Shown here piece by piece: positions 54,975-63,586 of a stretch of 64,000 nt of DNA (positions are counted from its first letter, which is position 1; each line of letters opens with the position of its first letter). The position numbers were made by a program, and so were the translations under genes. Location of the stretch: the NCBI RefSeq assembly GCF_907163265.1, contig NZ_CAJQUM010000001.1, positions 1-64,000 on the forward strand, in the 5' to 3' direction. The DNA is from Georgfuchsia toluolica (GTDB taxonomy: Bacteria > Pseudomonadota > Gammaproteobacteria > Burkholderiales > Rhodocyclaceae). Below the pieces are notes generated by a model. The model did no database searches and had not been told where the DNA came from. It saw only the letters and a list, made by a program, of their open reading frames with translations.

Positions 54975-56197
54975 ACATCCGCAAGGTATTTGGCACGAAC
55001 TCGCGCGAAGCATTGCGCGAAGTCAAACGTCTGTTGGGCGCAGAAGCCGCGGTGCTGTCGAATCGCACAGTGGAAGGCGGCGTCGAAATCGTGGCTATGG
55101 CGGCCGGGGATATTCCGGACGCTACGGAAACCAGGACCGGCGTTGCGCCCCAGGATGGAGTCAGGATACGCGAGGTGCTGCGGCCGGCCGGCCAGGAGTC
55201 AAGTGTCTCGGTGCAACCGCCTGCCGCGGAAGCCTTGGCGCAGACCTTGTTGAAGGAACTTGCCATGATGCGGGCCACCATCGAGCAGCAGATCGAGGGT
55301 CTGGCGTGGGGTGAGGCGCAGCGTCGCAACCCGGCAAGAATGCTCCAGTTGCGGATCCTGCTGGAGGCCGGCTTGAGCCCCGCGCTGTCGCGCAAAATCA
55401 TGGATCACCTGCCGACGGGGCTGAGTGCGGGCGATGGCGCCGAATGGGTGCAAACAACGATTGCGCGCAATCTTCCGGTGGCGGCCGCGGATGAAATGAT
55501 TACCGCGGGCGGCGTCTATGCATTGATGGGGCCGACCGGGGTCGGCAAAACCACTACCACCGCAAAACTGGCGGCACGCTGTGTCGTCAGGCATGGCGTG
55601 GAGAGCCTCGCGCTGCTGACCACCGACAGTTATCGTGTCGGCGGGCAGGAGCAGTTGAGAATTTACGGTCGAATACTCGGAGTTTCCGTTCACGCGGTAC
55701 ACGACGGCGCCGATTTCCAGCGCACATTGGGTGAATTGAAGAGCAAGCACCTGGTGTTGATCGACACCGTGGGCGTCGGTCAGCGCGACCAGATGGTAGG
55801 GGAGCAACTGAGTCTACTGGAGGGCGGCCATGCCAGGCGTCTGTTGCTGCTCAACGCGACCAGCAGCAGCCAAACGCTCGACGATGTGATGCTGGCCTAC
55901 AAGGGAAGCGGCCTTTATGGTTGCATCATTTCCAAGCTCGACGAAGCGGTCAATGTCGGCCCGGTGCTCGATACGGTTATCCGCCACCGGATGCCACTTC
56001 ACTATGTAGCCAACGGGCAGCGCGTGCCTGAGGATCTGCATGTGGCGCAGCGCGACGACCTGGCACGTCGCGCGTTCAAGGCCGTGCCGGACAATGCCGT
56101 GCATGCCTTGAACGACGAAGAGTTTTCGCTGGTGATGAATTGCGCCGCGCGTAATTCTGCAACGGCTGCGCGGCGCGAAGGAGCATCCCTTGCATAA
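54971..56197 (+). CDS. flhF: flagellar SRP-type GTPase FlhF
   Basis: A 408-residue GTPase that sets flagellar position. After a variable N-terminal region the NG domain holds GPTGVGKTTTTAKLAAR near 180, DSYRVGGQEQL and LIDTVGVGQRD (GQ rather than the usual GRS after DT) and SKLDEAVNVG. It overlaps flhA and flhG. Confidence 0.94.
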   Translation: MNIRKVFGTNSREALREVKRLLGAEAAVLSNRTVEGGVEIVAMAAGDIPDATETRTGVAPQDGVRIREVLRPAGQESSVSVQPPAAEALAQTLLKELAMMRATIEQQIEGLAWGEAQRRNPARMLQLRILLEAGLSPALSRKIMDHLPTGLSAGDGAEWVQTTIARNLPVAAADEMITAGGVYALMGPTGVGKTTTTAKLAARCVVRHGVESLALLTTDSYRVGGQEQLRIYGRILGVSVHAVHDGADFQRTLGELKSKHLVLIDTVGVGQRDQMVGEQLSLLEGGHARRLLLLNATSSSQTLDDVMLAYKGSGLYGCIISKLDEAVNVGPVLDTVIRHRMPLHYVANGQRVPEDLHVAQRDDLARRAFKAVPDNAVHALNDEEFSLVMNCAARNSATAARREGASLA

Positions 56198-57152
56198 CAT
56201 GTCACGCGATCAGGCAGAGGGTTTGCGCCGTTTGCTCGGCCAACAGGGGTTGCGGATTGTGCGCCTGAATTCGGGGCGGAGCGGCGTCGGCAAGACGAGT
56301 TGCGCGATCAATCTCGCTGCCGCGCTGGTTGAAAAGGGGCGCGAGGTATTGATCCTGGACGAGAACGAAGACCAGGGAAATATCGCGGACTGCCTGGGTC
56401 AGCCTGCTCATCGCAACTTTCTCAAAGCGGTGCGGGAACAATGCGAACTGGAGGAATCGATTCAACGCGCTGCGGACATTTCCTTTCTGCCGGCGGCATG
56501 CGGGATGGCGGAACTGGCCCGGCTTCCACACGAGAATCGCCTGCGCTTGAGCGATACGTTGACGGCATGCAAGCTGGCCTGTGACGTGGTGATCATCGAC
56601 ACCGTAGCCGGATCGTCCAGCCGGTTGTTGCCGCTGGCGCTGCGCGACCAGGAGGAAATCCTGGTGGTTACGGACAGTGTTGCGTCGATCACGGATGCAT
56701 ATGCCTTCATCAAGGGTGCGACCAACGAATACGGCAAGCGAAGCTATCGTGTCCTGATGTCCAAAGTACGCAATGAGCAACAGGGGCGCGCCATATTCAG
56801 AAACATGGCTGATGCGGCGCGGCGCTATCTTGGGGTCGAACTCGATCTGATGGGCATGATTCCCGCCGATGACGCCGTCAAGCGCGCGGCCGGAATGGGC
56901 CTCTCCGTCCTCAAGGCATTTCCGGATTCGTCTGCTGCCGCGGTATTTCGGCACTTGGGGATGGCAGTTGCGGAGTGGCCACGGCCCATAGACGGCGGCG
57001 ATATTGCCGGTTTTCTGCATGGACTCATCAGGTGCGTTGCGAACCAGACCCCCGCCAGCGGTAAGGAACCATCAAGTACGTGGTGTGTCCCCCGTGGTGC
57101 GGGTTCCGTGAAGCCCCGGGCCTCCGGAGCAAGAATCGCACTGGCATCGTGA
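56190..57152 (+). CDS. flhG: flagellar number regulator FlhG/FleN (MinD-like ATPase)
   Basis: A 320-residue MinD-family ATPase. The FlhF-activating DQAEGLRRLL is at the very N-terminus. The P-loop reads SGRSGVGKTSC, so the signature lysine of KGGxGKT is Arg. DENEDQGN follows strand 2. It controls the number and placement of flagella with FlhF. TTG 56190 has AGGAG six bases upstream; ATG 56199 is the alternative. The last 45 residues are low complexity. Confidence 0.92.
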   Translation: MHNMSRDQAEGLRRLLGQQGLRIVRLNSGRSGVGKTSCAINLAAALVEKGREVLILDENEDQGNIADCLGQPAHRNFLKAVREQCELEESIQRAADISFLPAACGMAELARLPHENRLRLSDTLTACKLACDVVIIDTVAGSSSRLLPLALRDQEEILVVTDSVASITDAYAFIKGATNEYGKRSYRVLMSKVRNEQQGRAIFRNMADAARRYLGVELDLMGMIPADDAVKRAAGMGLSVLKAFPDSSAAAVFRHLGMAVAEWPRPIDGGDIAGFLHGLIRCVANQTPASGKEPSSTWCVPRGAGSVKPRASGARIALAS

Positions 57153-57197
57153 TGCGAATCTAATAACTGGAAAAGTCATACAGGAGACCAATAAAAT

Positions 57198-57908
57198 ATG
57201 TATACAGCCGAAGGACTCGCCGACAAGGAACAGCAGGTTGTCCAGTATGCGCCGCTGGTCAAACGCATAGCTCATCACATGATGGCAAAGCTGCCGGCCA
57301 GCGTGGAAGTGGACGACATCATCCAGGCCGGCATGATGGGCTTGCTCGATGCCGTCAATCGCTATCAGGAATCCCTTGGGGCGCAGTTCGAAACCTATGC
57401 GTCGCAGCGCATTCGCGGTGCAATCATCGACGAGTTGCGCCAGTGCGACTGGGTGCCGCGCGGCGTGCGCAAGAACATGCGGCGCATCGAAGCCGCAGTC
57501 AGCGCATTGCAGCAGACACTGAAGCGCGGACCGACGGAGCAGGAGCTGGCGAGCTATCTCAAGGTTTCGCTGGCCGAGTACCAGTTGTGGCTACAGGATG
57601 CGCGCGGCTATCAATTGCTCTATTACGAGGACTTCGACGGATCCGACGACGACTGCTTTCTCGATCGTCATGTAGTCACGACGCAGTCGGGACCGCTCGA
57701 GAATTTGGAAGCGGAAAACCTGCGCGAGCTGTTGGTGGAAGCCATCGATGCGTTGCCCGAGCGCGAGAAACTGATGATGAGCCTGTACTACGAAAAGGAT
57801 ATCAATCTGCGCGAGATCGGCGAGGTGATGGGGGTCAGCGAGTCCCGCGTATGTCAGCTCCACTCGCAGGCGATTGCCAGACTGCGTGCGTGCATGAGGG
57901 ATTATTGA
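57198..57908 (+). CDS. fliA: flagellar sigma factor FliA (sigma-28)
   Basis: A 236-residue sigma factor with region 2 (VKRIAHHMMAKLPASVEVDDIIQAGMMGLLDA), region 3 and region 4 (LREIGEVMGVSESRVCQLHSQA). It transcribes late flagellar and chemotaxis genes; three matching promoters are seen in this window (32840, 48236, 58828). It is held inactive by FlgM, encoded just beyond on the other strand. Confidence 0.96.
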   Translation: MYTAEGLADKEQQVVQYAPLVKRIAHHMMAKLPASVEVDDIIQAGMMGLLDAVNRYQESLGAQFETYASQRIRGAIIDELRQCDWVPRGVRKNMRRIEAAVSALQQTLKRGPTEQELASYLKVSLAEYQLWLQDARGYQLLYYEDFDGSDDDCFLDRHVVTTQSGPLENLEAENLRELLVEAIDALPEREKLMMSLYYEKDINLREIGEVMGVSESRVCQLHSQAIARLRACMRDY

Positions 57909-58007
57909 CGACGTAGGAGCAGATGCAGCAAAAGACTTGGCAGAAGGCCCGTTTATGGGCCAATTTAGGGATGACTATGCTTGCCGCGTGAAGGTGGCTG
58001 AGGGTGT

Positions 58008-58499
58008 TTATCCACGCCCGAGCGTTCGCCCCCGGGCGCCATGCAGTATGTGACCATCCTGTCCGTAGGTCGCGTGGGAAGTGGCCGCCTGATGCATGAC
58101 GGACAGCGCAGAGCGGTTGTGAGTGATGCGTACGTCGATCAGGGCGCCATTCACGTTGTTCAGAATACGGGCCTGCCTTGCCCATTCCATAGTTTCATCC
58201 CATATCGCGTGCAGGTCGGGGTTCTCACGCAGCAGCGCATCCATGCCATCACGATCACCGGGGAAGCCGTTATCCGATAGATAACGCTCGCGAAGCGATG
58301 AAAATTCTGCCGCCGACTCCAGCAACAAGGATTTGCGGACACCAAGATCGGCCAGTGCGTCGATATTTCCATCCATGAGTAATTGTCGCTCCCGGCCAAG
58401 CATATCGACGCATTGCTTGAGCGCATCCCGCTCGGCGTCAAGGCAATGCGCCAAATCGGCGGATGGGGTAGCCATAGTTGGCATGATCAATAGCGTCAA
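58008..58499 (-). CDS. flgN: flagellar chaperone FlgN
   Basis: A 163-residue helical protein in the usual position after flgM, overlapping it by four bases (ATGA). CLDAERDALKQCVDMLGRERQLLMDGNIDAL matches FlgN, the export chaperone for the hook-filament junction proteins FlgK and FlgL. The C-terminal peptide is Gly/Arg-rich. The first Met may be one of three close together. Confidence 0.88.
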   Translation of the reverse strand: MTLLIMPTMATPSADLAHCLDAERDALKQCVDMLGRERQLLMDGNIDALADLGVRKSLLLESAAEFSSLRERYLSDNGFPGDRDGMDALLRENPDLHAIWDETMEWARQARILNNVNGALIDVRITHNRSALSVMHQAATSHATYGQDGHILHGARGRTLGRG

Positions 58500-58792
58500 T
58501 GGTGCGAAGCGTTGATGAGTTCCTTGACGCTGTCTAGCAGCCGATCCGCGATGGCGCCGGAATTGATCTTGAAGCGGCCGTCACGGATGGCTTGTTTGAT
58601 TTCCGCGATTTGGGCCGTGTCGATGACGCCATCGCTGGCGGACACAGTTTGCACCTGCTCGGACAGGGAGCTTAGTTGAACATTGACGCTGTCGATCTGC
58701 GGCGCCTTGTTGCCGTCTGCGCCGGCCTTGCCGGCAGTACGACCTGCCATGCCGTTGCTGGCAAGCGACTTGATGGAATTATCGATTTTCAT
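58496..58792 (-). CDS. flgM: anti-sigma-28 factor FlgM
   Basis: A 98-residue protein: MKIDNSIK start, disordered N-terminal half, C-terminal sigma-binding helices (IAEIKQAIRDGRFKINSGAIADRLLDSVKELI). It binds FliA until the hook is complete. A perfect sigma-28 promoter lies 36 bases upstream, giving the usual FliA-FlgM feedback. Confidence 0.94.
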   Translation of the reverse strand: MKIDNSIKSLASNGMAGRTAGKAGADGNKAPQIDSVNVQLSSLSEQVQTVSASDGVIDTAQIAEIKQAIRDGRFKINSGAIADRLLDSVKELINASHH

Positions 58793-58827
58793 GATTTCGC
58801 CTTTTACCTGTTACCGATGTCAGTTCT

Positions 58828-58854
58828 TTATCGGCGCTTCTTTACTCAACTTTA
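58828..58854 (-). promoter_or_regulatory. sigma-28 (FliA) promoter of flgMN
   Basis: On the minus strand TAAA (58854-58851), fifteen bases, then GCCGATAA (58835-58828): exact consensus and spacing, 36 bases ahead of flgM. Confidence 0.88.
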
Positions 58855-58932
58855 AGAATTTTTCTAAATTATTTAATCGGCTACAGTGGCACGCCGCGGC
58901 AATGATGCATGTAGTGGATTATTCTATATATT

Positions 58933-59619
58933 TCAGAACGTGACTTCGACCAAAGGCCCAGGCCGAACGATACCGGCAATGACTTGCCCCGCAAGGGTTC
59001 GCACCTGCACTGTCTGTCCGTCGCTGGCATTCGACAGGGCTCGCCCCTCCCCGCTGACGACAAATCCCTGTCCGCGCGAGATGATTTTCACTGGCTGGTT
59101 GGATTGCAGGATCATCGGCGCGCGCACCATGTCCTGACGCAGCGGCTCGCCGCTGGCAATGCTGTTCGCCATCACCTTGCCAATGGCTTGTGCCGGCACG
59201 ACCAAGACGCCCTGTGGCAACTGGGTCAGATCCCCGACTCTGAAGACAAAGTCATCCTGTCCCAGGGTCTGGCCTTGAATGAGCGTGCGTGCGGCGACGA
59301 GGTAGCTGCCGGTCACCTGTATCTGTACCGGAAGATAAATCGTCCACGGCGTGGCGCCAAGGCAGCGCACACCGACGGATGTTCTGCCCCACAGGCGTGA
59401 GCCGGCCGGAGTGAAGGGCTGAAGCTGCGCGCAGTCGGGAAGCAACAGACGCGGGTCAATGGCGCTGACCTGCAATTCCACCCTGCCAGGCAGACCCGCG
59501 CTTTCGCTGCGCAGAAAGTCCTCTACTGCCTTTTGAATCGCGGCGGCGTCCTGGCGGGCAGCCGCGAACACGGATGACGACATCAACAGCAAGGTGAAGG
59601 CAATTGAACGTAGCGACAT
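58933..59619 (-). CDS. flgA: flagellar P-ring assembly chaperone FlgA
   Basis: A 228-residue periplasmic protein with a signal peptide (ALLLMSSSVFAAA), an N-terminal domain and a C-terminal SAF domain (YLVAARTLIQGQTLGQDD, IASGEPLRQDMVRAPMIL). It helps FlgI form the P ring. It is divergent from flgB, the normal arrangement, with flgM downstream on the same strand. Confidence 0.93.
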   Translation of the reverse strand: MSLRSIAFTLLLMSSSVFAAARQDAAAIQKAVEDFLRSESAGLPGRVELQVSAIDPRLLLPDCAQLQPFTPAGSRLWGRTSVGVRCLGATPWTIYLPVQIQVTGSYLVAARTLIQGQTLGQDDFVFRVGDLTQLPQGVLVVPAQAIGKVMANSIASGEPLRQDMVRAPMILQSNQPVKIISRGQGFVVSGEGRALSNASDGQTVQVRTLAGQVIAGIVRPGPLVEVTF

Positions 59620-59919
59620 GCTGACTCCTTAACAACTTGAATAGTAGTTGGCTGTAAGCACGGAATATGCCGAACCCTGAATGAGGGTAAAACTCCAACG
59701 CGGCTCATGGTTCGAACTTTTTTTAAAAAAGAATACGGCAATTTTTTCCGTCGACGGCAGATTCTGCCGCGCTTCGATAAACGCAAAAAATTGCTCCTGA
59801 ATTTCCCGTGCCAAGGACTGCGATTTGTTTCCATTGCTGATTTTTCGACGGTGCTTGTGTGTCGGTCACTAGTATGTGTGGCGTGGAAGTATGGCACCTG
59901 ATGCCGGATGGGAGGACCC
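59620..59919. promoter_or_regulatory. divergent flgA-flgB control region
   Basis: No gene in these 300 bases. They should contain FlhDC-dependent promoters for flgA and flgB. A run of seven T and six A near 59717-59730 marks an AT-rich, bendable stretch. GGGAGGA at 59911-59917 is the flgB ribosome site. Confidence 0.45.
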
Positions 59920-60324
59920 ATGATCAGTAAACTTGACGATGTATTACAGTTTCACCAGCAGGCGCTGGGACTGCGAAACTACCGGCAGCAGCTGCTGGCA
60001 TCGAACATCGCGAATGCCGACACGCCCGGCTACAAGGCGCGCGATATCGACTTCAACAGCGCGTTGCAATCGGCGTTGAATAACGGCTCGCAAGGTGGAG
60101 GCCCCGACAAAACTTCCATGCGGCATCTTGGCGCCAATGCCGCGCAGCCGGTGCCGGAGCAGCAGGTTTTATATCGCACGCCGACTCAACTTAGCGTCGA
60201 TGGCAATACGGTCGAGATGGACGCCGAGCGCGCCCAGTTTGCCGACAACGCCGTCAGGATGGAAGCCAGCCTGACCTTCCTCAACAGCCAGATCAAAACC
60301 CTGCTGGCCGCAATTCAAGGATGA
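59920..60324 (+). CDS. flgB: flagellar proximal rod protein FlgB
   Basis: A 134-residue rod protein: [30 protein letters not shown] is the rod-protein N-terminal signature. ATG 59920 follows GGGAGGA; the frame from 59908 adds four spurious residues. It overlaps flgC by four bases. Confidence 0.95.
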   Translation: MISKLDDVLQFHQQALGLRNYRQQLLASNIANADTPGYKARDIDFNSALQSALNNGSQGGGPDKTSMRHLGANAAQPVPEQQVLYRTPTQLSVDGNTVEMDAERAQFADNAVRMEASLTFLNSQIKTLLAAIQG

Positions 60325-60746
60325 ATGTCATGACGACGCCTGTCTCCATCGGCAATATATTCGACATCGCCGGATCGGCCATGGCGGCCCAGGCGCAGCG
60401 CCTGAATGTGGTGGCAAGCAATCTCGCCAATGCCGACAGCGCAACCAGTGCCGACGGCAAGCCTTATCGCGCCAAGCAGGTGGTTTTCGCCACCGCGCCG
60501 GTGGGCGGCGAAGGCGCCAGCGGCGTCCGGGTGACGGGCGTGATCAGCGATCCATCACCGATGCGCGAAGTCTTCGATCCCAAGCATCCGCTGGCCAATG
60601 ACAAGGGCTTCGTCACCATGTCCAACGTCAATGTGGTCGAGGAAATGGTGAACATGCTTTCCGCATCGAGGGCTTACCAGAACAACGTGGAAGTCATGAA
60701 TACGGCGAAAACCCTGATGGCCAAAACCCTCAGTCTGGGTCAATAG
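60321..60746 (+). CDS. flgC: flagellar proximal rod protein FlgC
   Basis: A 141-residue rod protein with N-terminal [24 protein letters not shown] and C-terminal [24 protein letters not shown], both standard. Confidence 0.96.
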   Translation: MNVMTTPVSIGNIFDIAGSAMAAQAQRLNVVASNLANADSATSADGKPYRAKQVVFATAPVGGEGASGVRVTGVISDPSPMREVFDPKHPLANDKGFVTMSNVNVVEEMVNMLSASRAYQNNVEVMNTAKTLMAKTLSLGQ

Positions 60747-60760
60747 AAAGAGAGACAAGC

Positions 60761-61432
60761 ATGAGTGCGATCAACGCGGTCTACAACGCTCCAGTCGACA
60801 TGACTACCCTGAATGGCAGTTCGTCGACAGCGGCGTCATCGACCCGGGATGCGCAGGATCGTTTCCTGAAACTGCTGGTGGTGCAGATGAAAAACCAGGA
60901 CCCATTGAATCCGATGGACAACGCGCAGGTGACGACGCAGATCGCGCAGCTCAACACGGTGTCCGGCATCGACAAGCTCAATACCACATTGACCAACATG
61001 GCGGCGAGTTTCTCGGCCGCGCAGTCGATCCAGGCTACCAGCCTGATCGGCCATGGCGTGCTGGTGCCGGGCAGTAGCCTGAACTTGCAAAACGGCACGG
61101 CGCTTTTCGGCGCCGATCTGCCGCAGTCGGTGGATCATCTCAAGGTCTCCATCCAGGACGGCGCCGGCAATGTATTGCACAGCATGGATGTCGGTCCGCA
61201 TCCGGCCGGCAGTGTGGTGTTGAGCTGGGACGGAGTTACCGATGCCGGGATGACGGCTGCCAATGGCAATTACAAGCTGGTGCTGGATGCATCGGCGGCC
61301 GGCAGCGCTATTCCCGCCACTCCATTGAGTTTTAGTCAGGTAGAGGGCGTCTCCAGCACGGCCGGCGGTGTCGTATTGAATCTGGGTGGCGCGCAGACCG
61401 CCGTCCTCAGCGATGTCAAACAGATCATGTAA
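60761..61432 (+). CDS. flgD: flagellar hook scaffold protein FlgD
   Basis: A 223-residue hook-capping protein. The DAQDRFLKLLVVQMKNQDPLNPMDNAQVTTQIAQLNTVSGI block is the FlgD N-terminal domain; a Tudor/Fn3-like body follows (about 80-215). Confidence 0.96.
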   Translation: MSAINAVYNAPVDMTTLNGSSSTAASSTRDAQDRFLKLLVVQMKNQDPLNPMDNAQVTTQIAQLNTVSGIDKLNTTLTNMAASFSAAQSIQATSLIGHGVLVPGSSLNLQNGTALFGADLPQSVDHLKVSIQDGAGNVLHSMDVGPHPAGSVVLSWDGVTDAGMTAANGNYKLVLDASAAGSAIPATPLSFSQVEGVSSTAGGVVLNLGGAQTAVLSDVKQIM

Positions 61433-61447
61433 CGAAGGAGAAATGCG

Positions 61448-62713
61448 ATGAGTTTTGAACAGGGTTTGAGTGGATTGAATGCGGCGACGAAAAGCCTGGA
61501 CGTCATCGGGAACAATATCGCCAACGCCAACGCGGCCGGTTTCAAGGCGGCCACTGCGCTGTTTTCGGATGTATTTGCCAATTCGCAAACAGGTTCCAGT
61601 GCTACGGCCATTGGCATTGGTGCGCAGTTGGTCGCAATTGCGCCGCAGTTTTCTCAAGGCAACATCAGTACCACCAATAATCCGATGGACGTGGCCATCA
61701 ACGGCAGCGGTTTCTTCCGCCTGAGCGATAGCGGTGCGATCAGCTATTCCCGTGATGGTCAGTTTCATCTCGACAAGCAGGGCTATATCGTCAATAGCAC
61801 AAATCTTCATTTGACCGGTTACGCGGCCGATACGAACGGGAACATCGCGCCTTCGTCGCCGGTGGATTTGAAATTGAGTTCCAGCGACATTCCCCCGCAG
61901 GTCACGAGTAATGTGAACGCAGCCCTGAGTCTGAATTCGAGCGCCGCTGTTCCTGCCAGTGCGCCATTCAATCCGAATGACCCCACCAGCTACACCAACT
62001 CAACCTCGGTGTCGGTTTTCGACTCACTGGGAAACTCCCACGTGATGTCGCTCTACTTCGTCAAGAGTGCGGTGGCCAATACCTGGAACGTCCATGCCAA
62101 TGTCGACGGAACACCGGTCGCCAATATTGATCTGGGCGCCGGTGCCGGCAATCCGCTGCCATTGGTCTTCGACAACGGCGGTGCCATGACCACGGCCATG
62201 CCCGCCAACATGAGCATCGACCTGGACGGCGTGGCTACCGCGCTGGGCACGAGCAACGGCGCCACCCCTACATTGACCATGTCAATAAACCTGGCCGGCA
62301 GCACCCAGTTTGGTAACGCTTTCGGCGTCAACTCGATGGATCAGGATGGTTATGCCTCGGGGCGCCTGAGCGGTGTAGCCATCGGCGCTGACGGGGTTAT
62401 TTTGGGCAATTACACCAATGGGCAGGCCAAGAACCTGGGACAAATGGTCCTGATCAATTTCAACAACAATCAGGGACTCAAGGCGATGGGCGGCAATCTC
62501 TGGGGTGAAACGCCGGATTCCGGCGTGCCGTTGATCGGGGTTCCCGGCAGTGGCAATCTCGGTGTACTACAGGCGTCGGCGACGGAAGATTCCAATGTCG
62601 ATTTGACGGCAGAACTGGTGGCCATGATCACCATGCAACGTGTCTATCAGGCCAACGCGCAGTCGATCAAGACACAGGATTCCGTCATGCAGACGCTGGT
62701 GAATCTGCGCTGA
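61448..62713 (+). CDS. flgE: flagellar hook protein FlgE
   Basis: A 421-residue hook subunit. The N-terminal GLSGLNAATKSLDVIGNNIANANAAGFKA and C-terminal ELVAMITMQRVYQANAQSIKTQDSVMQTLVNLR are the axial-protein ends; the middle is variable as usual. ATG follows AAGGAGAAATGCG. Confidence 0.96.
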   Translation: MSFEQGLSGLNAATKSLDVIGNNIANANAAGFKAATALFSDVFANSQTGSSATAIGIGAQLVAIAPQFSQGNISTTNNPMDVAINGSGFFRLSDSGAISYSRDGQFHLDKQGYIVNSTNLHLTGYAADTNGNIAPSSPVDLKLSSSDIPPQVTSNVNAALSLNSSAAVPASAPFNPNDPTSYTNSTSVSVFDSLGNSHVMSLYFVKSAVANTWNVHANVDGTPVANIDLGAGAGNPLPLVFDNGGAMTTAMPANMSIDLDGVATALGTSNGATPTLTMSINLAGSTQFGNAFGVNSMDQDGYASGRLSGVAIGADGVILGNYTNGQAKNLGQMVLINFNNNQGLKAMGGNLWGETPDSGVPLIGVPGSGNLGVLQASATEDSNVDLTAELVAMITMQRVYQANAQSIKTQDSVMQTLVNLR

Positions 62714-62742
62714 GCATCGTGGCCCGAAAACTGGCATTTATC

Positions 62743-62822
62743 TGTCATTCCGGACGCGCGAAGCGCGAGCCGGAATCCAGGGGCTTTCAAGTCGCCGGAT
62801 TCCCGCTTGCGCGGGAATGACA
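62743..62822. repeat. dispersed inverted repeat between flgE and flgF
   Basis: TGTCATTCCGG at 62743-62753 pairs with the closing CGGGAATGACA, and inner arms CGGAATCC and GGATTCC also pair. A second, weaker copy lies at 20134-20197. It ends just before the flgF ribosome site. It is a small palindromic repeat of the kind scattered between genes in betaproteobacteria; as RNA it would fold into a long hairpin. Confidence 0.75.
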
Positions 62823-62840
62823 CCACCGACGGAGGAAACA

Positions 62841-63575
62841 ATGGATCGCATGATCTACGTCGCCATGACCGGCGCCGAACACATTCTCAGCCAGCAGGCG
62901 GCGGTGGCGCACAATCTGGCCAACGTCGCCACTACCGGCTACCGCGCCGACACCAGCGTGTTTCGCGAAGTGGCGGCGCGCGGCGACGGTTTGGCGACGC
63001 GCAGTTTCGTGGTCGATTCGACGGCAGGTTCGGATTTCACACCGGGCGCCATCAATACCACCGGCAACAATCTCGACGTGGCGGTGCAGGGGCAGGGCTG
63101 GATTGCGGTACAGGCCACGGACGGCGGCGAGGCCTACACGCGCAATGGCGCCTTCCAGATCAGTCCCAACGGCGTGCTGCAAACCGCGAGCGGCTTGAAC
63201 GTCATGGGCGATGGCGGACCAATCGCGATTCCAGCCGATACCGCGGTCACCGTCGCCAGCGATGGCACAGTTTCCGGCGTGCCGGTCGGATCGAAGCCGA
63301 GTGCGGTCGTCACCCTGGGACGCATCAAGCTGGTCAATCCGGAACAGAGCCGATTGAGCAAAGGCGGTGACGGGTTGTTTCGACTTGGCAGCGGTACTGC
63401 CGAAGCCGACAGCAGCGTGGTGTTGGCGCCTGGCGCGCTCGAAGGCAGCAATGTCAATGCCGTTGAAACCATGGTCAGCATGATCGCGCTGGCACGCCAG
63501 TTCGATATGCAGATGAAGTTGATGCAAACCGCCGACAAGAATGCGCAGCAGGCCAGCCAGTTATTGAAAGTTTAA
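62841..63575 (+). CDS. flgF: flagellar rod protein FlgF
   Basis: A 244-residue proximal rod protein. ATG 62841 follows CGGAGGAAAC; the frame from 62817 starts inside the repeat and is rejected. [34 protein letters not shown] and the C-terminal [23 protein letters not shown] are standard. Confidence 0.95.
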   Translation: MDRMIYVAMTGAEHILSQQAAVAHNLANVATTGYRADTSVFREVAARGDGLATRSFVVDSTAGSDFTPGAINTTGNNLDVAVQGQGWIAVQATDGGEAYTRNGAFQISPNGVLQTASGLNVMGDGGPIAIPADTAVTVASDGTVSGVPVGSKPSAVVTLGRIKLVNPEQSRLSKGGDGLFRLGSGTAEADSSVVLAPGALEGSNVNAVETMVSMIALARQFDMQMKLMQTADKNAQQASQLLKV

Positions 63576-63586
63576 GGAGAAAAAAT

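Noticed and set aside
59806..59822. TGGCACG-N4-ATTCA on the minus strand upstream of flgA as a sigma-54 site
   Set aside because: The -12 G is missing, and in an FlhDC/FliA-controlled system sigma-54 is not expected for flgA.
62817..62840. Earlier ATG for FlgF
   Set aside because: It lies inside the dispersed repeat; ATG 62841 has an ideal GGAGG site and the family start.
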